A DNA stretch of 64,000 bases, taken from Baekduia alba (GTDB taxonomy: Bacteria > Actinomycetota > Thermoleophilia > Solirubrobacterales > Solirubrobacteraceae). The notes beneath the pieces are model-generated. The model was not told the DNA's origin. It did no database searches and saw only the letters and a program-made list of their open reading frames with translations. Positions 52,863-61,230 of this stretch are shown piece after piece. The stretch is from NCBI RefSeq assembly GCF_028416635.1, contig NZ_CP114013.1:558001-622000 (forward strand), read 5' to 3'. The position numbers and the translations under genes were made by a program. How positions within the stretch are numbered: position 1 is the first letter of the stretch; every line of letters begins with the position of its first letter.

Positions 52863-53707
52863 CTCGGCAGCGTCCAGAACCCGTCGAAGCCGACCGGGTG
52901 CTCGACCGCGACGCGGCTGAGCTGCTCGCGGGCCTCCTCGAAGGGGATGTCGCAGACCACCGCGACCTCGACCGAGGCCAGCGGCGTGCCCGTCCAGGCC
53001 AGGACCTCCTCGACCGACGCCGGGTTGGGGCGGCGGTCGAGCTTGGGCAGGAGGTTGGCGGTGACCACGTCGTAGACCGCGAAGGGCTGGAAGCCCGGGA
53101 CGGCGATCCTGACGCCGTCGGCGCGGCGCTCGATCTCGTAGGACGGGCAGGTGTAGCGGCGGCCGCCCGACCAGTTGGCGAGCTTGTCGTCGAGGACGCG
53201 CGCGGCCGGCGCGGGCTCGCGCGCGGCGGCCATGTCCTGGTCCAGCGCGGCCTGCACGTCGTCGCCCTCCATCCACGCGCGCAGCTGCGCCGGGTCGATG
53301 CCGGCGTCGGTCGCGGCGCCGTCCATGGTCCCCGGCGCGTCGAGGATCTCGCCGCTGAAGCTCCGGACCCGCAACCGGCGCAGCAGCGCGCGCATCCGGT
53401 CGGGCGCGTGCAGCTTGGCGGCGACGACCGCGCGGCAGGCCGGGAGCGACGCGGCGAGCCGCTCGCGCACGCGCGTGTCGATCGGCATCTTGTGCTCGCG
53501 GCTGATCCGCTTGTAGTGGCCGGACAGGACCTCGGGCGTGAAGCCGTGCTTCTCCATCGCCTTGGTGTCGTCGGACAGGCCGACCATCCGGACGTCCCAC
53601 TCCAGCTGGTCGCCGTAGATCCAGCTCAGCCGGTGCCGGAACGGCTCGGCGCTGTAGGCCCAGGGGCAGGCGGGATCGGTGTACTCGGTGATGACGACGT
53701 CGGCCAT
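52859..53707 (-). CDS. DsbA/FrnE-family oxidoreductase-like protein
   Basis: 282 residues from ATG 53707. It is a thioredoxin-fold protein of the DsbA/FrnE type: VITEYTDPACPWAYSAEPFRHRLSWIYGD at the start, with a single active-site Cys (CPWA, second Cys replaced by Ala), and a helical insert that includes LLRRLRVRSFSGEILD. A second conserved Cys is in YTCPSYEI. Loss of the resolving Cys argues against simple disulfide exchange; an isomerase- or glutathione-type role is possible. No signal peptide, so it is cytoplasmic. Its start faces a perfect palindrome shared with the tiny gene at 53744. Confidence 0.85.
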   Translation of the reverse strand: MADVVITEYTDPACPWAYSAEPFRHRLSWIYGDQLEWDVRMVGLSDDTKAMEKHGFTPEVLSGHYKRISREHKMPIDTRVRERLAASLPACRAVVAAKLHAPDRMRALLRRLRVRSFSGEILDAPGTMDGAATDAGIDPAQLRAWMEGDDVQAALDQDMAAAREPAPAARVLDDKLANWSGGRRYTCPSYEIERRADGVRIAVPGFQPFAVYDVVTANLLPKLDRRPNPASVEEVLAWTGTPLASVEVAVVCDIPFEEAREQLSRVAVEHPVGFDGFWTLPS

Positions 53708-53713
53708 GCCTTC

Positions 53714-53737
53714 GGTGCTACCCGGCCGGGTAGCACC
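53714..53737. promoter_or_regulatory. Perfect 24-bp palindrome forming a symmetric divergent promoter/operator
   Basis: Half-site GGTGCTACCCGG followed by its exact reverse complement. It leaves exactly 6 bases to ATG 53707 on the minus strand and 6 bases to ATG 53744 on the plus strand. On each strand TAGCAC then lies 7 bases before the start codon, so each half can serve as a leaderless -10-like box. There is no room for a Shine-Dalgarno. A dimeric repressor bound here would shut both genes. Confidence 0.8.
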
Positions 53738-53743
53738 AACCTC

Positions 53744-53836
53744 ATGGCCACCAACAGCAAGCAGCAGGACCTCATCGACCGGTTGCACGCGGACGGGATC
53801 CGCAAGCGTGTCGCGACGAAGAAGGCGAAGGCCTAG
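53744..53836 (+). CDS. Tiny basic protein, 30 aa
   Basis: The open frame ATG 53744 to TAG 53836 encodes MATNSKQQDLIDRLHADGIR plus RKRVATKKAKA-like basic residues. The part KQQDLIDRLHADGIRKRVA resembles the opening of longer small actinobacterial proteins I recall (SKQQELIDRL...GLRKKVA), so it may be a short form or a truncation. Its start abuts a perfect palindrome and its stop lies in the centre of another. Translation is unproven, but the symmetric promoter and the terminator support a real gene. Confidence 0.6.
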   Translation: MATNSKQQDLIDRLHADGIRKRVATKKAKA

Positions 53837-53845
53837 GCCTTCGCC
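53824..53845. terminator. Perfect 22-bp palindrome at a convergent gene end
   Basis: Half-site GGCGAAGGCCT followed by its exact reverse complement. It contains the TAG stop of the tiny gene and ends 10 bases before the stop of ettA. It can fold on either transcript and may serve as a bidirectional 3' end, though no T-run follows. Confidence 0.7.
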
Positions 53846-53855
53846 TCCGCGCCGA

Positions 53856-55514
53856 TCAGGTGCGGGTGAGCTTCTTGTAGGAGATGCGGTGCGGCCGGTC
53901 GGCTTCGTCGCCGAGCGTGTCGCGCCGCCACTGCTCGTAGGCCTCGAAGTTGCCTTCGAACCAGGTGACCTTCGAGTCGCCCTCGAACGCGAGGACGTGC
54001 GTGGCGATGCGGTCCAGGAACCAGCGATCGTGGGAGATGACCACCGCGCAGCCCGCGTAGTTCAGCAGCGCCTCTTCGAGCGCGCGCAGCGTGTCGGTGT
54101 CCAGGTCGTTGGTCGGCTCGTCCAGCAGCAGCAGGTTGCCGCCGGTGCGCAGCAGCTTCGCGAGGTGGACGCGGTTGCGCTCACCGCCCGACAGCATCTT
54201 GATCTTCTTCTGCTGCTCGGCCTTCTTGAAGTTGAAGCCCGAGGTGTAGGCGCGCGAGTTCATGACGCGCTCGCCGACCTTGATCTGCTCCAGGCCGCCG
54301 GAGATCTCCTCCCAGACGCTCTTCTCGCCGTCGAGCGCGTCGCGGCTCTGGTCGACGTAGGAGATCTGGACCGTGTCGCCGATGCGCAGCTTGCCGGCGT
54401 CCGGCTCCTCGCGGCCGGCGATCATCTTGAACAGCGTGGTCTTGCCCGCGCCGTTGGGGCCGATGACGCCGACGATGCCGCCGGGCGGCAGGTCGAAGGT
54501 CAGGTCGTCGATCAGCAGCTTGTCGCCGAAGCCCTTGCGCAGCCCGTCGGCCTGGACGACCGTGTTGCCGAGGTGCGTCGCGATCGGGATGTGGATCTGG
54601 ACGTCGTCCAGCTTGATGTTCTTCTCCTCGGCGACGAGGGCCTCGTAGTTCGAGATGCGCGCCTTCTGCTTGGTCTGGCGGCCCTTGGGGTTCTTGCGGA
54701 CCCACTCGAGCTCGGCCTTGATGATGCGCTCCTTGGCGAGGTCGCGGCGCTCCTGCATCTCCAGGCGCTTCTCCTTCTGGTCCAGCCAGGCGGAGTAGTT
54801 GCCCTCGTAGGGGATGCCGCGGCCACGGTCGAGCTCGAGGATCCAGCCCGCGACGTTGTCGAGGAAGTAGCGATCGTGGGTCACGGCCACGACGGCGCCC
54901 TTGTAGTCGGCGAGGTAGCGCTCCAGCCAGCCGACGGACTCGGCGTCCAGGTGGTTGGTCGGCTCGTCGAGGAGCAGCAGGTCGGGGGCGCTGAGCAGCA
55001 GGCGGCAGAGCGCGATGCGGCGGCGCTCGCCGCCGGAGAGCGTGGTGACGTCGGCGTCCGGCGGCGGGCAGCGCAGCGCGTCCATCGCGTAGTCGATCGT
55101 CGTGTCGAGGTTCCAGCCGTCGACCGCGTCGATCTTGGCCTGGACCGCGGCGAACTCGTCGGCGGTCTCGTCGGAGTAGTTCATCGACAGCTCGTTGAAG
55201 CGGTCCATGAGCGCCTTGGTCTCGGCGACGCCGTCGAGGACGTTCTCGCGCGCGTTCTTGGTCTCGTCGAGCTTGGGCTCCTGCTCGAGCAGGCCGACGG
55301 TCGCGCCGGGGGCGAGCATCGCCTCCCCGGAGCGGAAGTCGGTGTCGATGCCGGCCATGATCTTCAACAGCGTGGACTTGCCCGCGCCGTTGTAGCCGAG
55401 CACGCCGATCTTCGCGCCGGAGTAGAACGCGAGCGTGACCTCGTTGAGGATCGGCTTCTCCGGCCCGTAGGCCTTCGTGAGCCGCTGCATCTGGAAGACG
55501 TACTGAGGAGCCAT
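53856..55514 (-). CDS. ettA: Energy-dependent translational throttle protein EttA (ABC-F)
   Basis: 552 residues. Two ABC cassettes are present: Walker A GYNGAGKST and GPNGAGKTT, signatures LSGGERRRIALCRLL and LSGGERNRVHLAKLL, Walker B LLLLDEPTNHLDAESV and LLLLDEPTNDLDTDTL. The arm and P-site interaction regions between them (RLEMQERRDLAKERIIKAELEWVRKNPKGRQTK) and the C-terminal RISYKKLTR are typical of EttA. It binds the ribosomal E site and adjusts translation to the energy state. It follows murB on the same strand with 94 bases between. Confidence 0.97.
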   Translation of the reverse strand: MAPQYVFQMQRLTKAYGPEKPILNEVTLAFYSGAKIGVLGYNGAGKSTLLKIMAGIDTDFRSGEAMLAPGATVGLLEQEPKLDETKNARENVLDGVAETKALMDRFNELSMNYSDETADEFAAVQAKIDAVDGWNLDTTIDYAMDALRCPPPDADVTTLSGGERRRIALCRLLLSAPDLLLLDEPTNHLDAESVGWLERYLADYKGAVVAVTHDRYFLDNVAGWILELDRGRGIPYEGNYSAWLDQKEKRLEMQERRDLAKERIIKAELEWVRKNPKGRQTKQKARISNYEALVAEEKNIKLDDVQIHIPIATHLGNTVVQADGLRKGFGDKLLIDDLTFDLPPGGIVGVIGPNGAGKTTLFKMIAGREEPDAGKLRIGDTVQISYVDQSRDALDGEKSVWEEISGGLEQIKVGERVMNSRAYTSGFNFKKAEQQKKIKMLSGGERNRVHLAKLLRTGGNLLLLDEPTNDLDTDTLRALEEALLNYAGCAVVISHDRWFLDRIATHVLAFEGDSKVTWFEGNFEAYEQWRRDTLGDEADRPHRISYKKLTRT

Positions 55515-55523
55515 GAAGACTCC

Positions 55524-55529
55524 AGGATA
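55524..55529 (-). promoter_or_regulatory. Putative leaderless -10 box (TATCCT) for ettA
   Basis: TATCCT on the minus strand lies 9 bases before ATG 55514; no Shine-Dalgarno is seen. Confidence 0.45.
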
Positions 55530-55608
55530 GGAGGCCTACGCGCGATGCGGGTCCTGCACGCGCGGCGTGACCAGCATGCCCGCCGCGAGCGCGCCGCGAT
55601 CCAGAGGA

Positions 55609-56586
55609 TCAGGTCCGCACGAGGACGGGCTCCGGGACGAGGCGGATGCCGTAGGTGCGCAGCACGCCCTCGGTGACCTCGTCCGCCAGGGTCAGCAGCT
55701 CCGCGGTCGTCCCGCCACCGCGGTTGGTGAGCGCGAGGACGTGCTTGGTGGAGATCGCGATGTTGCTGCCGGGCGGCCGATGGCCCTTGGCGAACCCGGC
55801 GTGGTCGATCAGCCACGCGGCGCTGGTCTTGACGCGGCCGTCCGGCTGCGGGAACGCGGGCGCGCCGTCGGGGACGGCGTCGGCGTCGAGGATCGGGTTG
55901 GTGAAGAACGAGCCGGCGGACCAGGTGTCGTGGTCGCGGGGGTCGAGGACCATGCCCTTGCCCCGGCGCAGCGCGAGGACCGCGTCGCGGACCTGCTGCA
56001 GCGTGGGGGCGTCGGGGGTCGCGCGAGCCAGCTCGCCGTAGCGGATCGGCAGCGCGGTCTCGCTCGGGGTGAGGGCGAACGAGACGCGCAGCACCACGAA
56101 CGAGCCCGGCGACCGCTTGAACATGGAGTCGCGGTACGCGAAGCCGCACTGCGCCGGCGTCAGGTCGACGACGCGGTCGCCTCGGCGGTCGTAGACGCGC
56201 ACGTTGACGATGGTGTCGCTCACCTCCTGGCCGTAGGCGCCGACGTTCTGGATCGGCGTCGCGCCCACGGACCCGGGGATGCCGGAGAGGCACTCGATGC
56301 CGCCCAGGCCATGGGCGATGGCGTGGCGGACCACGTCGTCCCACCCCTCACCGGCCGCGACGTGCAGCGTGTCGCCTTCGCGCTGGATCCCGCGCGACGC
56401 GATCTTCACCACGGTGCCCGGGAAGCCGGCGTCGCCGACGACGAGGTTCGACCCGCCGGCGACGAGGAGGAGGTCGTCGTCGGGCGCGTCGCGCACGGCG
56501 GCGATCAGCGCGTCGTCGGTCGTCGCCTCGACGAACGTGCCGGCGGGCCCGCCGAGGCGGAGCGTCGTGAGGTCGGAGAGCAGCAA
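55609..56586 (-). CDS. murB: UDP-N-acetylenolpyruvoylglucosamine reductase MurB
   Basis: About 325 residues if TTG 56586 is the start; no ATG lies in a suitable place and the frame stays open upstream without family similarity. FAD-binding motifs are clear: VAGGSNLVVGDAGFPG, ECLSGIPGSVGATPIQNVGAYGQEV. The proton-donor serine lies in WSAGSFFTNPIL and the Tyr/Arg of the active site in FAYRDSMFK. The C-terminal glutamate is in LVPEPVLV. It makes UDP-MurNAc for peptidoglycan. TAGGCT lies about 10 bases before the TTG. It diverges from the J-domain gene. Confidence 0.93.
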   Translation of the reverse strand: MLLSDLTTLRLGGPAGTFVEATTDDALIAAVRDAPDDDLLLVAGGSNLVVGDAGFPGTVVKIASRGIQREGDTLHVAAGEGWDDVVRHAIAHGLGGIECLSGIPGSVGATPIQNVGAYGQEVSDTIVNVRVYDRRGDRVVDLTPAQCGFAYRDSMFKRSPGSFVVLRVSFALTPSETALPIRYGELARATPDAPTLQQVRDAVLALRRGKGMVLDPRDHDTWSAGSFFTNPILDADAVPDGAPAFPQPDGRVKTSAAWLIDHAGFAKGHRPPGSNIAISTKHVLALTNRGGGTTAELLTLADEVTEGVLRTYGIRLVPEPVLVRT

Positions 56587-56615
56587 GACGGCTAGGAGCC
56601 TATTGAGAGGGTCGA

Positions 56616-56621
56616 TACCCT
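56616..56621 (+). promoter_or_regulatory. Putative leaderless -10 box (TACCCT)
   Basis: TACCCT is followed by 8 bases and GTG 56630 of the J-domain/TPR gene, and there is no Shine-Dalgarno. Confidence 0.45.
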
Positions 56622-56629
56622 CGTGCGTC

Positions 56630-57877
56630 GTGCCGCAGGTCCTCGACATCGAACAGGCGCTCCTCCTGTTGGAGCTCGAGCCGCCCTTCGAGAAGCGCGA
56701 CGTCCAGCTCGCGCGGCGCCGGCAGGCCAAGGTCTGGCATCCGGATCTCGCGCCGCCCGGCAAGCAGATCGAGCACGAGCGCCACCTCAAGGCGATCAAC
56801 GAGGCGGCCGACCAGCTCGAGTCGCTGGCCGAGGGGTCGCGCGGCGGGCGGGTCTCCCGCAACGCGGTGAAGGTCAGCGCGGCGGCCGCGCGGGCCGCGC
56901 GCGCCGAGGCGGGCCGGAGGGCGTACGAGGAGGAGCAGGCGCGGCGGGCCCACGAGGCCGACGTGCGCAAGCACGACCCGTTCGGCTCGCGAGTGCCGGA
57001 CCACTCGGTCGTCCATCGCTACGCGCGCTGCCTGTCGTACCCGGAGTGGGGCGTCGGCGAGGTCGCGGGCATCTACTTCACGGGCTCCGAGGACGACATC
57101 CAGCAGTGGGCGCGCGTGCGCTTCCAGCCCGGCGTGCGGACGGTGCCGGCGGGGTCGCTGCAGTTCGTCGACTTCTCCAAGCCGGACCCCGGCCACGAGC
57201 GCGTCCAGTGGTTCATGACCGCGGCGCAGCACGCGATGGTCGAGGGCGACTACAAGCTCGCGGCGCAGCGGCTGATCTACGCGCGCGACGCCGAGCCGAG
57301 CAACATCTCCGTGCTGCGGCTGCTGACGCTGGCCTACTGGCAGGCCGGCTCGCTGAACGCAGCCGGTCGCTCGGTCCGCGACTGGATCCGCGCCGACCCG
57401 AGCCGTCCGGCGGCGCAGCGCTACGCCTCCCGGATCTACGAGGACATGCGGGCGTTCGACCTGGCCGCCGAGGCCGCGATGCGGGCGGCGCAATTGGGTC
57501 CGTCCGACGCGTCGTCGTGGGAGCGCGTCGGCCGGCTGAAGCTGCGGCTGATGGATCGTGCGGGGGCGCTCGATGCCCTGGAGCGCGCCCGCCGTCTCGG
57601 TCCGACCGTCGAGGGCCTGCTGGACCTGGCGCTGGCTCACCACCTCGGCGGCGACCTCGGCGGCGAGGTGACCGCGACCGAGCAGGCGACCCTGATCGAC
57701 GTCGAGCACCCCGCCGCCTGGTCGCGCTACGCCCACGCCCTCGCCCGCACCGACCGCATCTCCGACGCGATCGCCGCCGCCGAGCGCGCGCTGCGCCTGG
57801 CGCCGAAGGACGAAGAGGTCTCCGACCTCCTCGCGCGGCTGCACGCGGCGCAGCCGCGGGTGCTGCCGGCGGCGTGA
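56630..57877 (+). CDS. J-domain-like and TPR repeat protein
   Basis: 415 residues from GTG 56630. The first ~65 residues look like a J domain with the essential HPD (RRRQAKVWHPDLAPPGKQ, then HLKAINEAADQLES). An Ala/Arg/Glu coiled stretch follows, then a beta-rich insert (YPEWGVGEVAGIYFTGSEDDIQQWARVRFQPG) and TPR-like helical pairs to the end (MVEGDYKLAAQRLIYARDAEP; AAEAAMRAAQLGPSDASSWERVG; ISDAIAAAERALRLAPKDEEV). It could recruit DnaK to clients bound by the TPR part. The substrate is unknown. Confidence 0.8.
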   Translation: MPQVLDIEQALLLLELEPPFEKRDVQLARRRQAKVWHPDLAPPGKQIEHERHLKAINEAADQLESLAEGSRGGRVSRNAVKVSAAAARAARAEAGRRAYEEEQARRAHEADVRKHDPFGSRVPDHSVVHRYARCLSYPEWGVGEVAGIYFTGSEDDIQQWARVRFQPGVRTVPAGSLQFVDFSKPDPGHERVQWFMTAAQHAMVEGDYKLAAQRLIYARDAEPSNISVLRLLTLAYWQAGSLNAAGRSVRDWIRADPSRPAAQRYASRIYEDMRAFDLAAEAAMRAAQLGPSDASSWERVGRLKLRLMDRAGALDALERARRLGPTVEGLLDLALAHHLGGDLGGEVTATEQATLIDVEHPAAWSRYAHALARTDRISDAIAAAERALRLAPKDEEVSDLLARLHAAQPRVLPAA

Positions 57878-58084
57878 GGGGGCGGCGGGCCGCGGCGCCT
57901 CCGTCGCTTGCGGCGTGTCGACGTGGGGCGCGCGTGGTCCGGGCAGTGAGAGGGAGGTCGGCGTGGGGTGCCGGCGTTCGGCGTCCTCCGCGGGCCGTCT
58001 CGGGCTGGGGTTCGGGGCCGACTCCACGCTTCGGCGACCGCGCCGCGCCGATGAGTCCGCCGCAGCCAACTCGTCTCAAGCCAC
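57878..58084. other. Gene-free stretch
   Basis: About 200 bases between the J-domain gene and the PPOX-like gene. I see no convincing ORF, hairpin with T-run or operator. It presumably holds the promoter of the downstream gene, but no box could be chosen with confidence. Confidence 0.4.
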
Positions 58085-58618
58085 ATGACCGCTCGCACCC
58101 CGATCGAGACCGTCAACCTCGCCACCCTGTACGACGAGCCCGAGATGCCGTGGAGTCGCGCTGTCGAAGCGCTCGGCGAAGGCTCGCTCGGCCCGGACAC
58201 GGTGGCCTTCCTCGGGACGGTGGGTGCCGACGGGCGGCCGCACTCCGCCGGTGTCGGGGTCGTGGTGCTCGACACGGAGGTCCACTTCACCAGTGGGACC
58301 AAGGCCTACAAGTCGAGTCATCTCGCGGAGGATCCGCGGGCGACGGTGTCGCTGCGGCTCGACGGGATCGACCTCGTCCTGGAGGGCACGGCGGCCAAGG
58401 TGGCCGAGCGGGACACGTTGGAGCGTGCCGCGCAGCTCTACGCCGCGGGCGGCTGGCCGGCGAGCGTCGACGCGGAGGCGCCCGCGCTGATCGCGCCCTA
58501 CTCCGCCCAGAGCGCGGGGCCCGGGCCGTGGGCGCTCTACCGGTTCACCGTCGACAAGGCGATCGGCGTGGGTCTGCGACCGCCGCACGGCGCGAGCCGC
58601 TGGGTCTTCTCGGCCTGA
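58085..58618 (+). CDS. Pyridoxamine 5'-phosphate oxidase-like FMN/F420-binding protein
   Basis: 177 residues. The split-barrel fold of the PPOX class is recognisable: VAFLGTVGADGRPHSAGVGVVVLDTEVHFTSGTKAYKSSHLAEDPRATVSLRLDG, followed by VLEGTAAKVAERDTLER and the late Trp-containing strand WALYRFTVDKAIGV. Members use FMN or F420 to reduce or oxidise various compounds. No neighbour gives the substrate. Confidence 0.85.
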   Translation: MTARTPIETVNLATLYDEPEMPWSRAVEALGEGSLGPDTVAFLGTVGADGRPHSAGVGVVVLDTEVHFTSGTKAYKSSHLAEDPRATVSLRLDGIDLVLEGTAAKVAERDTLERAAQLYAAGGWPASVDAEAPALIAPYSAQSAGPGPWALYRFTVDKAIGVGLRPPHGASRWVFSA

Positions 58619-58636
58619 GCGACGCGCCGCGTCTCA

Positions 58637-58642
58637 TAGGGT
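58637..58642 (+). promoter_or_regulatory. Putative leaderless -10 box (TAGGGT)
   Basis: TAGGGT is followed by exactly 7 bases and ATG 58650. It overlaps the alternative GTG start at 58641, which argues for the ATG. Confidence 0.5.
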
Positions 58643-58649
58643 GCAGTCG

Positions 58650-59576
58650 ATGAGCGCCCCTGTCGTCGCCTGGATCCCGTCTTCGACCCGCCGCGACGAG
58701 CTCGGCGTGGCGTCGGGCAGCGAAGGGCGGTCGCGGATCGAGCGGACGCTGCCCGAGAACATCATCTTGGTCGACGAGCCGCGCCGGGACGTCCGGTTCG
58801 CCGTCCCGCAGTGGGGCATCGAGTTCGACCCGGCCCAGCTCCCGAACCTCGAGGTCGTGCAGGTGCGCTCGGCCGGCGTCGACTGGATCGTCGACAAGGT
58901 CCCGGCGCACGTCACGCTCTGCGGTGCGCGCGGGACGCGGGATCGGGCGATGGCCGAGTGGGTCGTCGCGGCGCTGCTCGCCGACCTCAAGGGCGTCCGG
59001 CCGTTCGCCGAGGCCCAGGCGGCGCGGCGGTGGAAGCGGCTCGACATCGGCGACCTGGCCAACATGAAGGTGTTGATCCTCGGCTTCGGCGCGTCCGGGC
59101 GTGAGGCCAGGCAGCTCCTCGAGCCGTTCGGCACCGAGGTCCGCGGCGTCGCCCGGCGCAAGCACCTCGACAACTACACCCTGGACGACCTCCCGGCTCT
59201 GCTGCCCTGGGCCGACGCCCTCGTCAACCTCCTGCCGCTCACCGACGCGACGCGCCACATCGTTGACGCCGACACGCTCGCCCTGCTCCCCGACGGCGCG
59301 TTGTACATCAACGTGGGTCGCGGGCCGACGACCGACACCGACGCCCTGCTCGCCGAGCTCCAGGCCGGCCGGCTGCGCGCGGTCCTGGACGTCGTCGAGC
59401 CCGAGCCGCTTCCCGAGGACCATCCGCTGTGGGAGGCTCCCGGCGTGCTGCTCAGCCCCCACGTCGCCGGTGACACCGCCTCCTCGGACCGCGCGGCCTG
59501 GGACCTCGTCGCCGAGCAGCTGCGGCGCTTCGCCGCCGGCGAGCCGCTGCTCAACGTCGTCGCCGACGGGTACTAG
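58650..59576 (+). CDS. D-isomer-specific 2-hydroxyacid dehydrogenase
   Basis: 308 residues from ATG 58650. The NAD Rossmann motif is LILGFGASGREARQLL. Catalytic residues appear in order: Arg in YINVGRGPTTDTDALL, Glu in VVEPEPLPEDHPLWE and His in VLLSPHVAGDT. The family reduces 2-keto acids or oxidises D-2-hydroxyacids. It is followed 6 bases later by a ThDP enzyme, and the pair may handle a common 2-oxo acid. Confidence 0.92.
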   Translation: MSAPVVAWIPSSTRRDELGVASGSEGRSRIERTLPENIILVDEPRRDVRFAVPQWGIEFDPAQLPNLEVVQVRSAGVDWIVDKVPAHVTLCGARGTRDRAMAEWVVAALLADLKGVRPFAEAQAARRWKRLDIGDLANMKVLILGFGASGREARQLLEPFGTEVRGVARRKHLDNYTLDDLPALLPWADALVNLLPLTDATRHIVDADTLALLPDGALYINVGRGPTTDTDALLAELQAGRLRAVLDVVEPEPLPEDHPLWEAPGVLLSPHVAGDTASSDRAAWDLVAEQLRRFAAGEPLLNVVADGY

Positions 59577-59582
59577 GCCACC

Positions 59583-61223
59583 ATGCCGACAGGCGGCGAC
59601 GAGCTGGTCGCGGCGCTCGAGCGCGCGGGCGTCGACACGGTCTTCGGCCTCCCCGGCGTGCACAACCTCCCGGCCTGGGAGGCGCTGCGCACCTCGCCGA
59701 TCCGGCTCGTCGGCGTCCGCCACGAGCAGGCCGCGGTCTACGCGGCCGACGGCTACGCGCGGGCGACCGGCAAGGTCGGCGTCGCGCTCGTCACCACCGG
59801 TCCCGGCGCTGCGAACACCCTCGGCGCGACCGGCGAGGCGTGGGCGTCGGGCTCGCCCGTCGTCGTCATCGCCACCGACATCCCGACGTCGCTCAAGCGC
59901 CGTGGCATCGTCGGCGGCGCGCTGCACGAGGCGGAAGACCAGCAACGGCTCTTCAGCACCCTCACCAAGCAGACGTTCCGGCTCGACGCGCCCGGCGACG
60001 TCGAGCGCGCCGTCAACACCGCCTACGAGGCCCCGCGGGGCCCGGTCTTCGTCGAGATCCCCACCGACCGGCTCTCCGCCGTCGGCCCGACCTGGGACGT
60101 GGGCGAGTTCGCGCCCGACGTCGTCGAGGACGAGCCCGAAGGCGTACAACAAGCCCTCGAGCTCCTGGCCGGGACCTGGAAGCCGCTGATCGTCGCCGGC
60201 GGCGGCGCGATCGACGCCGGCCCGGAGGTCGCCGAGCTGGCCCGCCGCCTCGGCGCGCCCGTCCTGACCACGTACTCCGCGCGTGGGCTGCTCGGCCGCG
60301 ACGACCCGCGCGCCGTCGACCTCCCGCCGCACCTGCCGGCGATCGGCGAGCTGTGGGACGAGGCGGACGTCCTGATCGCCATCGGCACCGACCTCGACGG
60401 CATGAACACCATGAACTGGCGGCTGCCGCGCCCGCCCAACGTGGTCGCCGTCAACGTCGACCCGGCCGACGCGAGCAAGAACTACCTGCCGGACGTCGTC
60501 GTCGCGGGCGACGCGGCCCTCGGCGCGCGCGCCCTCGCCGCCGGGCTGCCGCCGGCCGGCGCCGACGTCTGGGCCTCCGTGGTCACCGCCCGCCGCCGCG
60601 CCCGCGGCGCGGTGCGCGGCGACCACCCGCAGGAGATCGCGTTCCTGGAGACGTTCGCGCGCGTTGTAGGGGATGACGTGAACGTGGTCGCCGACATGTG
60701 CATCCCGGGCTACTGGCTCGCCGCGATGTACCAGCCGGCCGGCCCGCGGCGCTTCCAGTACCCGATGGGCTGGGGCACGCTCGGCTACGCGTTCCCGGCC
60801 GCGCTGGGCGCCGCGATCGCCGGCCCGACGCTGAGCGTCTCCGGCGACGGCGGCTTCCTGTTCGCCTGCGGCGAGCTCGCGACCGCCAAGCAGGAGCGCC
60901 TGCCGCTCACCGCGCTGGTCGTCGACGACGGCGGGTACGGGATGCTGCGCTTCGACCAGCGCCACTCGGGCACCGAGACCTACGGCGTCGACCTCGAGAC
61001 ACCGGACTTCGTCCGCCTCGCCGACGCCTTCGGGATCCGCGCGACCGCGGTCGACGGCCTCTCCGACGACTTCGGCACCACGCTCGCCTCCCACCTCGCC
61101 GACCCGGAGCCGACGCTGCTCGTCGCCCGCGCGGCCCTCACGCCACCGCCGACGACCTCGCCCCGCTGGCACCGCCAGGGCCCGCCGACCTGGGCCGACC
61201 CGCTCGCCGGCCTGGGCGGTTAG
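59583..61223 (+). CDS. Thiamine diphosphate-dependent enzyme (acetolactate synthase-like)
   Basis: 546 residues. The three ThDP-enzyme domains are present: PYR with the catalytic Glu in VGVRHEQAAVYAADGYARATG, the central domain (WKPLIVAGGGAIDAGPEVAEL) and PP with the metal-binding motif SGDGGFLFACGELATAKQ ... DDGGYGMLR. A full FAD-binding acetolactate synthase is around 550-600 residues with a regulatory partner; no small subunit gene is adjacent. Benzoylformate decarboxylase- or oxalyl-CoA-decarboxylase-like functions are alternatives. It is probably co-transcribed with the hydroxyacid dehydrogenase. Confidence 0.9.
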   Translation: MPTGGDELVAALERAGVDTVFGLPGVHNLPAWEALRTSPIRLVGVRHEQAAVYAADGYARATGKVGVALVTTGPGAANTLGATGEAWASGSPVVVIATDIPTSLKRRGIVGGALHEAEDQQRLFSTLTKQTFRLDAPGDVERAVNTAYEAPRGPVFVEIPTDRLSAVGPTWDVGEFAPDVVEDEPEGVQQALELLAGTWKPLIVAGGGAIDAGPEVAELARRLGAPVLTTYSARGLLGRDDPRAVDLPPHLPAIGELWDEADVLIAIGTDLDGMNTMNWRLPRPPNVVAVNVDPADASKNYLPDVVVAGDAALGARALAAGLPPAGADVWASVVTARRRARGAVRGDHPQEIAFLETFARVVGDDVNVVADMCIPGYWLAAMYQPAGPRRFQYPMGWGTLGYAFPAALGAAIAGPTLSVSGDGGFLFACGELATAKQERLPLTALVVDDGGYGMLRFDQRHSGTETYGVDLETPDFVRLADAFGIRATAVDGLSDDFGTTLASHLADPEPTLLVARAALTPPPTTSPRWHRQGPPTWADPLAGLGG

Positions 61224-61230
61224 ACCCCGC

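Noticed and set aside
51446-53600. Long minus-strand frame running through the HAD gene region
   Set aside because: It is open only through base bias; the true minus-strand genes here are the ECF sigma factor and the DsbA-like gene in other frames.
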